Positions 1-4,984 of a stretch of DNA of 5,145 nt are shown piece by piece. The DNA is from JBBRFH01 sp038224615. GTDB lineage: Bacteria; Planctomycetota; Phycisphaerae; Tepidisphaerales; Tepidisphaeraceae. The notes beneath the pieces were generated by a model. It worked only from the letters and a program-made list of their open reading frames with translations. It was not told the origin of the DNA and did not search any database. The position numbers and the translations under genes were made by a program. Every line of letters starts with the position of its first letter. Positions within the stretch are counted from its first letter, which is position 1. The stretch covers positions 1-5,145 of the forward strand of contig JBBRFH010000244.1 in the NCBI GenBank assembly GCA_038224615.1. Direction: 5' to 3'.

Positions 1-207
1 GAGCACCTTCGGGCTGTCGTGATACGCGGCGGCGGCAGCGCGGGCGGCGTCGATGTTGCCAAACACCCGCACCTCGCGCGCCCCCGCCGCAATCATCGCG
101 GCGATGCTCGTCGTCGCCCGCAGCACGTCGAACACCACCACCGCGCGGCCGACCAGATCTGTATCGTCCAACAGCGCCGGCAACAGGATCACGCGAAGGG
201 GAATCAC
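1..207 (-). CDS. comB: 2-phosphosulfolactate phosphatase family protein, N-terminal part (truncated by window edge)
   Basis: Reading the minus strand gives an open frame of 69 codons that runs off the left edge. It begins MIPLRVILLPALLDD and continues with VVVFDVLRATTSI and then AAGAREVRVF. The FDVLRATT block after a short LLP-type N-terminus is the signature of the ComB family. In methanogens ComB is a Mg-dependent phosphatase that converts 2-phosphosulfolactate to sulfolactate during coenzyme M synthesis. Bacterial homologues are common and their true substrate is often unknown, so the specific reaction is an inference. The GTG at 205-207 fits the usual short N-terminus. Another in-frame GTG at 241-243 would add 12 residues and overlap the divergent gene, and a GTG at 190-192 is also possible. 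No clear Shine-Dalgarno is visible. The C-terminal two thirds lie outside the window. Confidence 0.8.
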   Translation of the reverse strand, partial: MIPLRVILLPALLDDTDLVGRAVVVFDVLRATTSIAAMIAAGAREVRVFGNIDAARAAAAAYHDSPKVL

Positions 208-212
208 GACCG

Positions 213-1634
213 ATGTTGTACCGCCGCTTGACGTACCTTGCACATGGGGCGAACCTCGGACCCGTGCATCGAACTCTCGTCGTCAACGTCGTCGGCCTGA
301 CCAAGTCGCTCATCGGCCCGAACACGCCGCGGATCTCCGCATTCGCGTCGGCGGGTAAGGTCGCGGTGATCGAACCCATCGTGCCTGCCGTCACCTGTTC
401 GGCGCAGACGACCTATCTCACCGGCGCCTGGCCGGACGAGCACGGCATCGTCGGCAACGGGTGGTATTACAAGGACGACTGCGAAGTGCGACTGTGGCGG
501 CAAAGCGACAAGCTGGTGCAGCGGCCGCGCATCTGGGACGTGGCGAGGCAGCGCGATCCGGCGTTCATGTGCGTCAACTCGTTCTGGTGGTTCGCGATGT
601 ACAGCAGCGCCGACGTCAGCGTCACGCCGCGGCCGATGTATCTCGCGGACGGGCGCAAGCTGCCGGACGTGTGGACGCATCCGCTCGAAGACCGCGACGA
701 CCTGCAGGCGGAGCTTGGCGACTTCCCGCTGTTCAACTTCTGGGGGCCGATGAGCGGCATCGAGTCGAGCCGGTGGATCACCTCGGCGTCGATCCTCCTG
801 GACGAAACCTATCGGCCGACGCTGCACCTGGTCTACCTGCCGCATCTCGATTATTGCCTGCAAAAATTCGGTCCCGGCGCGAAGGAGATCGAACCCGAGT
901 TGCGGCTGATCGACGCGGAGGTCGGCCGGCTGCTCGACCACGCGGCGAAGGACGGAACGCGCGTCGTGCTGCTGAGCGAGTACGGCATCTCGCCGGTCAG
1001 CCGGCCGATCCACATCAACCGCGCGTTGCGCAATGCCGAACTGCTCACGTTCCGCGAAGAGCGCGGCCGCGAGATCCTCGACTGCGGCGCCAGCGCCGCC
1101 TTCGCAGTGGCCGATCACCAGATCGCACACGTCTACGTCAATGACCGCGCGCGGATTGATGAAGTGCGCACGGCACTGCAGGGACTGTCTGGCGTCGCGT
1201 CGATCTACGAAGGCGAAGCGCGTCGCATGCTGCACCTCGAACATGACCGGGCCGGCGATTTCGTGGTGCTGAGCGAGCCGGACGCCTGGTTCACGTACTA
1301 CTATTGGCTGCACGACGCCCGCGCGCCGGATTTCGCCCGGACCGTCGACATCCACCGCAAGCCCGGCTACGACCCGGCGGAGCTGTTCCTCGACCCGTCA
1401 ATGACGCTACCCAAGCTGCAGGTCGCCTGGAAGCTGCTCCGCCGCAAGCTCGGCTTCCGCACGCTGCTGGACGTGATCCCGCTGGACGCGACGCTGGTCA
1501 AAGGAAGCCATGGCGCTCGACCGGCATCGGACAATGAGTTCCCGGTGCTCATCACGTCGCACGCAGAGGCGCTAGCTCAGGACCGCCTGCAAGCGATCGA
1601 CGTGCGCGACGTGCTGCTCGACCACCTCGTTTAG
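213..1634 (+). CDS. Alkaline phosphatase superfamily phosphodiesterase/pyrophosphatase-like protein (EboF-like)
   Basis: A 473-residue protein with the alkaline phosphatase / nucleotide pyrophosphatase fold. The first strand (TLVVNVVGLT, residues 21-30) is followed by PAVTCSAQTTYLTG (58-71), where Thr61 is in the place of the catalytic nucleophile. DEHGIVGNGWYY follows at 75-86, then YLPHLDY (208-214), SEYGIS (255-260), DHQIAHVYVN (301-310), SEPDAWF (354-360) and HRKPGYDPAELF (381-392). This pattern matches, from memory, the phosphodiesterase of ebo clusters (EboF) and its orphan relatives, but no other ebo gene is nearby. No signal peptide or membrane segment is seen, so it is probably cytoplasmic. 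The usual SDHG metal motif reads SEYG and the first-strand Asp is Asn25, so activity cannot be assumed. The ATG at 213 has AAGGGG 11 bases upstream. The GTG at 264 would place the first strand at the N-terminus, as usual in the family, and is equally plausible. Substrate unknown. Confidence 0.85.
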   Translation: MLYRRLTYLAHGANLGPVHRTLVVNVVGLTKSLIGPNTPRISAFASAGKVAVIEPIVPAVTCSAQTTYLTGAWPDEHGIVGNGWYYKDDCEVRLWRQSDKLVQRPRIWDVARQRDPAFMCVNSFWWFAMYSSADVSVTPRPMYLADGRKLPDVWTHPLEDRDDLQAELGDFPLFNFWGPMSGIESSRWITSASILLDETYRPTLHLVYLPHLDYCLQKFGPGAKEIEPELRLIDAEVGRLLDHAAKDGTRVVLLSEYGISPVSRPIHINRALRNAELLTFREERGREILDCGASAAFAVADHQIAHVYVNDRARIDEVRTALQGLSGVASIYEGEARRMLHLEHDRAGDFVVLSEPDAWFTYYYWLHDARAPDFARTVDIHRKPGYDPAELFLDPSMTLPKLQVAWKLLRRKLGFRTLLDVIPLDATLVKGSHGARPASDNEFPVLITSHAEALAQDRLQAIDVRDVLLDHLV

Positions 1635-1709
1635 CGTCGCAGCTTGCTGCGGGCTTCTCCATCGTGCGAAGACAGAAAAGACCCCGCAGCAAGCTGCGAC
1701 GCTAAACGA
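1627..1709. repeat. 27-bp perfect inverted repeat overlapping the phosphatase stop codon
   Basis: The arms are 1627-1653 and 1683-1709, an exact reverse-complement pair around a 29-base loop. The left arm holds the last codons and the TAG stop (1632-1634) of the phosphatase gene. Each arm has its own small dyad, GCAGC-TT-GCTGC, so each can also fold alone. There is no T-run on either side, which argues against a simple intrinsic terminator. It may be a dispersed palindromic element inserted at the gene end, or a 3'-end stabilising structure. Confidence 0.85.
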
Positions 1710-1731
1710 AAATCGGATGCAGAGCGCGCAC

Positions 1732-1766
1732 GACAACGCCGACCTCGAATGGAGGTCGGCGTCGTC
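1732..1766 (-). terminator. Hairpin between convergent genes, probable terminator of the rpmJ-rplQ operon
   Basis: The arms 1732-1746 and 1752-1766 pair over 15 positions around a 5-base loop, with one mismatch that becomes a G-U pair in the minus-strand transcript. The core is GCCGACCTC / GAGGTCGGC. It starts 30 bases after the rplQ stop and lies before the convergent phosphatase gene, the usual place for an operon end. No U-tract follows on the minus strand and only a weak one (TGATTCTT) on the plus strand, so termination efficiency is uncertain. It could act in both directions. Confidence 0.55.
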
Positions 1767-1795
1767 TGATTCTTCAGTTCAGCGATCGAGGACGC

Positions 1796-2356
1796 TTACT
1801 CTGCGGCCTTGGCCTCTGTCGCTGTCGAAGCGGCGGCCTTGTCGTCGCCCTTTTTCAGGCGGGTGACGAGCTGCTGCTTCTTCTCGGCGCGCTTGCGACG
1901 CAGGCCGGCAGCACGGCGGATGGTGCCGGTCGGGACCTTGTCTTCGTTGATCAACTCAAGGATCACGATGTTGCCGGCATCACCAATGCGCCACTTGGCG
2001 GTCTTGATGATCCGCGTGTAGCCGCCGTTGCGACCCTTGTAACGCGGGGCGACTTCGTTGAAGAGCTTCTGCACGACCGTGGTCGCGTTGCCCTTCTCAT
2101 TCAGGATGAACTCCTGCTTGTCGTCGGTCACGCGACGGTCCTGCAACTGCGCGATCACGCGACGCCGGGCCGTCAGCGTGCCCGTGCGGGCCAGGGTGAT
2201 CAGCTTCTCGGCGAAGCCCTTCACTTCCTTGGCCTTGGGCAGGGTCGTCTTGATCTTGCCGTGCTCGATGAGCGACTGCACGAGGTTGCGACGCAGCGCC
2301 TTACGATGTTCAGTATCGCGGCTGAGCTGTCGGCCGCGAATCAGATGGCTACTCAT
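1796..2356 (-). CDS. rplQ: 50S ribosomal protein L17 with C-terminal extension
   Basis: Ribosomal protein L17 of the large subunit, which lies near the polypeptide exit tunnel. The N-terminal family signature is clear: RGRQLSRDTEHRKALRRNLV (residues 7-26), then LIEHGKIKTTLPKAKEVKGF (29-48) and AEKLITLA (49-56). The C-terminal signature GGYTRIIKTAKWRIGDAGN (111-129) and ILELI (132-136) follow. The core therefore ends near residue 140, about where the E. coli protein (127 residues) stops. Roughly 45 further residues follow, rich in Lys, Arg and Ala, ending in KAAASTATEAKAAE. The ATG at 2354-2356 is preceded by CGGAGTAAG with good spacing. This is the last gene of the operon, 97 bases after rpoA. 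A heptamer array fills the gap and abuts the Shine-Dalgarno. Confidence 0.97.
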   Translation of the reverse strand: MSSHLIRGRQLSRDTEHRKALRRNLVQSLIEHGKIKTTLPKAKEVKGFAEKLITLARTGTLTARRRVIAQLQDRRVTDDKQEFILNEKGNATTVVQKLFNEVAPRYKGRNGGYTRIIKTAKWRIGDAGNIVILELINEDKVPTGTIRRAAGLRRKRAEKKQQLVTRLKKGDDKAAASTATEAKAAE

Positions 2357-2367
2357 GGCTTACTCCG

Positions 2368-2446
2368 ATTTGCAAACGTCAATTTGCAATTTGCAAATGG
2401 CGTCTCTTCGTCTTCATCTGCAAATTGCAAATCGCAAATTGCAGAT
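2368..2446. repeat. Inverted heptamer array A (ATTTGCA / TGCAAAT), rpoA-rplQ spacer
   Basis: One side reads in steps of seven: ATTTGCA (2368), AACGTCA (2375), ATTTGCA (2382), ATTTGCA (2389). After a 23-base loop (2396-2418) the inverse word is repeated: TGCAAAT (2419), TGCAAAT (2426), CGCAAAT (2433), TGCAGAT (2440). The two inner words on each side form a perfect 14-bp stem (2382-2395 with 2419-2432). The right side alone can also fold into a smaller hairpin (2416-2446, 8 plus 4 pairs around AAATC). The array begins seven bases past the rpoA stop codon and ends against the rplQ Shine-Dalgarno. Confidence 0.9.
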
Positions 2447-2453
2447 CAGTCCG

Positions 2454-3581
2454 TTACTGCTGCTCCGCCGATTTTTCCTCGACGGTGCCTTCACTGGCTT
2501 CATCGCCGTCATCACTTTCGTCCTCGTCCTCACTGTCGAGGTCGTCGGTGCTGAACGACGGCACCTGGCCGGCGGCCAGGGCTTCGAGATCCATGCCCAG
2601 GCTCAGGCCCAGGTCGGCCAGGCGACGCTTCACTTCGCGAAGGCTGGTCTTGCCGAAGCTGCGGACCTTCAGCAGGTCACTGTCGGTCTTCTGGACCAGA
2701 TCGCGGACGGCCTGGATCTTGGCGCTCTCGAGGCAGTTGTTGGCCCGAACGCTCAGATCCAGTTCCTGGATCGTCATGTTCAGCTTGCTCTCGAGGTCGG
2801 GGTCGATCGTCGGCTTGGCGGTCTCGCGGAGCGATTCCATGGCCTCTTCGGTCACGACATCGCTGCCGAGCTCGAAGTACTGGACGAACGGGTTCAGGTG
2901 CTTACGCAGGATCTTGGCGGCTTCGACCAACGCCATTTCGGGGTTGATCGTGCCGTTGGTCCAGATTTCAAGGTTGAGGCGATCGTAGTCGGTGCGCTGA
3001 CCGACGCGAGCGTCCTCAGTCGCGTAACGAACACGCGTCACCGGCGAGAAGATCGAGTCAACCGAGATGACGCTGGTGTCCTGGGCGCCTTCGGCTTCGA
3101 TGGAATTCTCCGACGCTGTGCGGTACCCGCGGCCTTTGCCGACGGTGAACTCGATCTCGAAGGGGAGATCCTCGGTCAGCGTGGCGATGACGTGATCCTT
3201 GTTAACCACAGTAATCGCCGGATCGCCCTCGCACATGCCGGCGGTGATGAGGCCGGCCTTGTTGGTATGGATGCGCATCGTCTTGGGGTCGTCGCTGTCG
3301 CACTTCACGACCAGGCCCTTGATGTTCAGGATGATGTCGCAGACATCTTCAACGACGCCCTTGAGGCTGCTGAACTCGTGGTCCGCACCCTTGAGGCGGA
3401 TATGCGTGACGGCGGCACCTTCGAGCGAACTCAGAAGGATGCGACGGAGGCTGTTGCCGACCGTGGTGCCGAAGCCGCGTTCAAACGGCTCGACGGTGAA
3501 TTTTCCATATTGGTCGGTCGAAATTTGAGAGTCGCGAACGACTCGTGAGGGCAATTCAAGCCCACGCCAGCGAATACGCAT
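2454..3581 (-). CDS. rpoA: DNA-directed RNA polymerase subunit alpha
   Basis: The 375-residue alpha subunit, whose dimer nucleates assembly of beta and beta'. The N-terminal domain (about 1-235) shows EPFERGFGTTVGNSLRRILL (31-50), with Arg46-Arg47 matching the E. coli dimer/assembly arginines. It continues with GVVEDVCDIILNIKGL (75-90) and EIEFTVGKGRGY (142-153). After a linker, the C-terminal domain (about 270-333) contains LDLSVRANNCL (274-284), where Arg279 corresponds to E. coli Arg265, which contacts UP-element DNA. It ends with FGKTSLREVKRRLADLGLSL (309-328). The protein is about 45 residues longer than E. coli alpha. The extra part is an acidic tail, with 16 Asp/Glu in the last 30 residues. 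The ATG at 3579-3581 has AGGAG seven bases upstream. rpsD, which normally precedes rpoA, is absent. Confidence 0.98.
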   Translation of the reverse strand: MRIRWRGLELPSRVVRDSQISTDQYGKFTVEPFERGFGTTVGNSLRRILLSSLEGAAVTHIRLKGADHEFSSLKGVVEDVCDIILNIKGLVVKCDSDDPKTMRIHTNKAGLITAGMCEGDPAITVVNKDHVIATLTEDLPFEIEFTVGKGRGYRTASENSIEAEGAQDTSVISVDSIFSPVTRVRYATEDARVGQRTDYDRLNLEIWTNGTINPEMALVEAAKILRKHLNPFVQYFELGSDVVTEEAMESLRETAKPTIDPDLESKLNMTIQELDLSVRANNCLESAKIQAVRDLVQKTDSDLLKVRSFGKTSLREVKRRLADLGLSLGMDLEALAAGQVPSFSTDDLDSEDEDESDDGDEASEGTVEEKSAEQQ

Positions 3582-3676
3582 ACCAGTTCTCCTAACGTCC
3601 CTCGCCGAATTGCCGACAGTTCCCGCTCACACCGTTGTGAGCCATCTGTACGTCAGCCTCGTCGGTTGGGGACAAG
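3582..3676 (-). promoter_or_regulatory. rpoA leader with a small perfect hairpin
   Basis: The 95 bases between array B and the rpoA start are unique sequence and longer than the other gene leaders in the operon. They contain a perfect hairpin at 3625-3642 (GCTCACA, loop CCGT, TGTGAGC) and the Shine-Dalgarno AGGAG at 3589-3593. No convincing promoter was found. The closest minus-strand match (TTGTCC, 19 bp, TACAGA) is poor. The hairpin could be a protein-binding or translation-control site, but nothing in the sequence proves this. Confidence 0.35.
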
Positions 3677-3748
3677 TCGATAGTTGATAGTCGATAGCAA
3701 AATGCCGAAACCCGTCTGGGCTATCGACTATCAGCTATTGACTATCAA
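3677..3748. repeat. Inverted heptamer array B (TCGATAG / CTATCGA), rpsK-rpoA spacer
   Basis: Left side in steps of seven: TCGATAG (3677), TTGATAG (3684), TCGATAG (3691). A 23-base loop (3698-3720) follows. Right side in inverse orientation: CTATCGA (3721), CTATCAG (3728), CTATTGA (3735), CTATCAA (3742). Three words on each side form a 21-position stem with only two imperfect pairs (3679/3739 and 3684/3734). These are G-T on the plus strand but A-C in the operon transcript. The array begins seven bases after the rpsK stop codon and ends 95 bases before rpoA. Confidence 0.92.
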
Positions 3749-3755
3749 CGAATTC

Positions 3756-4154
3756 CTACACTCGCCGCTTCTTCGGCGGGCGGCAGCCGTTGTGGGGCAG
3801 CGGGGTCACGTCTTCAATCGTGGCGATCCGGATGCCCGCGTGCTGAATATTGAGGATGGCCTGCTCGCGACCGGCGCCCGGGCCCTTCACTTTAACGTCG
3901 ACCTCATTGAGGCCGGTCTTGCGGGCTTCGTTGGCGGCCTTGTCGGCGGCTCGGCCGGCGGCGAAGGGGGTGCTCTTGCGGGCACCCTTGAACCCGACCG
4001 TGCCGGCCGACGCCCAAGAGAGCGTCTCGCCGTTCGGATCGGTGATCGTTACGATCGTGTTGTTGAACGTCGCCTTGATGTGGACGACGCCCTTGGTCAC
4101 GCCTTTGCGAATCTTCTTCGTGGAGGTCTTGCCCCCGGTCTTCTGATCAGCCAT
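3756..4154 (-). CDS. rpsK: 30S ribosomal protein S11
   Basis: Small-subunit protein S11 of 132 residues, close to the usual length. It binds 16S rRNA on the platform, near the decoding centre and E site. Diagnostic stretches are KGVVHIKATFNNTIVTITD (21-39), WASAGTVGFKGARKSTPFAA (47-66), the GPGAGRE loop (91-97), and the nearly invariant C-terminus PHNGCRPPKKRRV (120-132). The N-terminal 15 residues are short and basic. The ATG at 4152-4154 has AAGGA six bases upstream. The gene is flanked by two heptamer arrays built from the same word. Array C lies upstream, its near edge 54 bases before the start codon, and array B begins seven bases after the stop. Confidence 0.98.
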   Translation of the reverse strand: MADQKTGGKTSTKKIRKGVTKGVVHIKATFNNTIVTITDPNGETLSWASAGTVGFKGARKSTPFAAGRAADKAANEARKTGLNEVDVKVKGPGAGREQAILNIQHAGIRIATIEDVTPLPHNGCRPPKKRRV

Positions 4155-4208
4155 TTACTTTCCTTGCGGATCATCGAGCGACTGAGCGCTCTACCCGCTA
4201 TGAAGCAG

Positions 4209-4268
4209 TCAATAGTCGATAGTTGATAGTCGATAGCAAAGGCTTTGCTATCAACGATCGACGATCGA
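4209..4268. repeat. Inverted heptamer array C (TCGATAG / CTATCAA), rpsM-rpsK spacer
   Basis: Left side in steps of seven: TCAATAG (4209), TCGATAG (4216), TTGATAG (4223), TCGATAG (4230). The spacer is CAAAGGCTTTG, itself nearly self-complementary. Right side: CTATCAA (4248), CGATCGA (4255), CGATCGA (4262). The centre forms a 10-bp perfect stem (4232-4241 with 4243-4252 around one base). Outward, three words on each side align with four imperfect pairs. The word is the same as in array B, so the two are copies of one family with different loops. The array begins nine bases after the rpsM stop codon. Confidence 0.9.
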
Positions 4269-4277
4269 CCCGTTTTC

Positions 4278-4664
4278 TTACTTACCGAGTTCTTTGACGC
4301 CCTTCTTGCCGGCAACGGTCTTACGCGGGCCCTTGCGGGTGCGGGCGTTGCTGCGGGTGCGCTGGCCGTTGACGGGAAGGCTGCGGCGGTGACGGTTACC
4401 GCGGTAGCTGCCGACTTCCTTCAACCGGCCGATGTTCTGTTGGATCTGGCGACGGAGCGCACCTTCAACGAGGTGGCTGCGGTCCATGATCAGGATGATC
4501 GAGGCCAGTTCCTCTTCGGTCAGCTCCTTCGCCCGCTTCTCGGGGTCAATGGACGCTTCCTTGAGGATCTCCATCGCATTCGACGGGCCGATGCCGTAGA
4601 TGTAGCGAAGGCTGATCTTGATCTTCTTGTCGTTGGGGATATCGATACCAGCAATACGTGGCAT
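4278..4664 (-). CDS. rpsM: 30S ribosomal protein S13
   Basis: Small-subunit head protein S13, 128 residues, normal length. It helps form the bridges to the large subunit and contacts P-site tRNA through its C-terminal tail. The sequence begins MPRIAGIDIPNDKKIKISL, followed by YIYGIGPSNA (21-30), the helix-hairpin-helix region, and EEELASI (50-56). The hallmark basic block begins at GSYRGNRHRRSLPVNGQRT (85-103) and ends NARTRKGPRKTVAGKK (106-121). A short tail GVKELGK follows. The ATG at 4662-4664 is preceded by CGGAGTAAG, the same nine bases as before rplQ. Upstream is rpmJ, separated by 95 bases taken up mainly by heptamer array D. Confidence 0.98.
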   Translation of the reverse strand: MPRIAGIDIPNDKKIKISLRYIYGIGPSNAMEILKEASIDPEKRAKELTEEELASIILIMDRSHLVEGALRRQIQQNIGRLKEVGSYRGNRHRRSLPVNGQRTRSNARTRKGPRKTVAGKKGVKELGK

Positions 4665-4674
4665 TACTTACTCC

Positions 4675-4755
4675 GAATGACCAATGTCAAATGACCAATG
4701 ACCAATCAAATGCACCGCCGCCCCTTGGGCATTGGTCATTCGTCATTGGTCATTC
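4675..4755. repeat. Inverted heptamer array D (CAATGAC / GTCATTG), rpmJ-rpsM spacer
   Basis: Left side in steps of seven: GAATGAC (4675), CAATGTC (4682), AAATGAC (4689), CAATGAC (4696), CAATCAA (4703). Right side in inverse orientation: GGCATTG (4728), GTCATTC (4735), GTCATTG (4742), GTCATTC (4749). Four words on each side give a 28-position stem with three mismatches (4687/4743, 4689/4741, 4701/4729) and a 25-base loop (4703-4727). The next seven bases, GTACTTA, contain the rpmJ stop codon. The other end touches the rpsM Shine-Dalgarno, so the array fills almost the whole spacer. Confidence 0.92.
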
Positions 4756-4759
4756 GTAC

Positions 4760-4873
4760 TTAGCCCTGCTTCTGCTTGTGCTTGGGGTTCGTGCAGATGA
4801 CGCGCACGACGTTCTTCCGCCGCACTACCTTGCAGTTCTCACAGATTCGACGAACACTCGAACGCACTTTCAT
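4760..4873 (-). CDS. rpmJ: 50S ribosomal protein L36, zinc-binding type
   Basis: L36 of 37 residues, the typical length of this smallest large-subunit protein, which binds 23S rRNA. The sequence MKVRSSVRRICENCKVVRRK followed by NVVRVICTNPKHKQKQG carries the zinc ligands Cys11, Cys14, Cys27 and His32, so it is the zinc-containing (C+) form rather than the paralogue lacking cysteines. The ATG at 4871-4873 gives the canonical N-terminus. The same frame stays open further upstream, but those codons do not resemble L36 and lie over the promoter. The Shine-Dalgarno is modest (CAGGTG). It is the first gene of the operon, directly downstream of the promoter. The usual partners infA, map and secY are not found within 270 bases upstream. 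Confidence 0.97.
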   Translation of the reverse strand: MKVRSSVRRICENCKVVRRKNVVRVICTNPKHKQKQG

Positions 4874-4913
4874 GACGCACCTGCTTACGGGTCCAAAAAT
4901 TTGAGAATCGAAC

Positions 4914-4941
4914 AGTATACAGAACCGTCGATCAAAGACAA
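4914..4941 (-). promoter_or_regulatory. Sigma70-like promoter of the rpmJ-rpsM-rpsK-rpoA-rplQ operon
   Basis: On the minus strand, TTGTCT (4936-4941) and TATACT (4914-4919) are separated by 16 bases. The -10 box matches the consensus at five of six positions and the -35 box at four. Transcription would start near 4907, leaving a leader of about 35 bases before the rpmJ ATG. This is the best promoter-like match I found upstream of the operon. No comparable match was found in the internal spacers. Confidence 0.6.
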
Positions 4942-4947
4942 GACCAT

Positions 4948-4971
4948 GACCCGGAAGCATTTTCCGGGGTC
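4948..4971. other. Short hairpin just upstream of the operon promoter
   Basis: CCGGAA (4951-4956) pairs with TTCCGG (4962-4967) around GCATT. It is extended by GAC / GTC with one bulged base. It lies six bases upstream of the -35 box. On the minus strand it is followed by a partly T-rich stretch (TCTTGTCTTT), so it could be the terminator of an upstream minus-strand gene, or an operator. Neither role is demonstrated. Confidence 0.35.
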
Positions 4972-4984
4972 GTGATACGCGACG

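Noticed and set aside
228..256. TTGACG followed 17 bases later by GAACCT as a promoter for the phosphatase gene
   Set aside because: The second box matches the -10 consensus at only two positions and would leave almost no leader before the GTG at 264.
461..1144. Second plus-strand frame of 227 codons inside the phosphatase gene
   Set aside because: It is an out-of-frame, Arg/Ala-rich product typical of a shifted GC-rich gene.
204..1355. Minus-strand open frame of 383 codons opposite the phosphatase gene
   Set aside because: Arg/Asp/Val-rich product with no domain. The plus-strand frame has clear phosphatase motifs across the same stretch.
1654..1682. Loop of the 27-bp inverted repeat as a small RNA or gene
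   Set aside because: It has only 29 bases, with no promoter and nothing more than a four-base CTTC/GAAG pairing.
2058..3548. Plus-strand open frame of 496 codons opposite rpoA and rplQ
   Set aside because: It is the antisense shadow of two unmistakable genes in GC-rich DNA. The translated product has no family signature and crosses the heptamer array.
2368..4755. Heptamer arrays considered as CRISPR or as attachment sites
   Set aside because: Units are 7 bases with no unique spacers between them, no cas gene is present, and no integrase is nearby.
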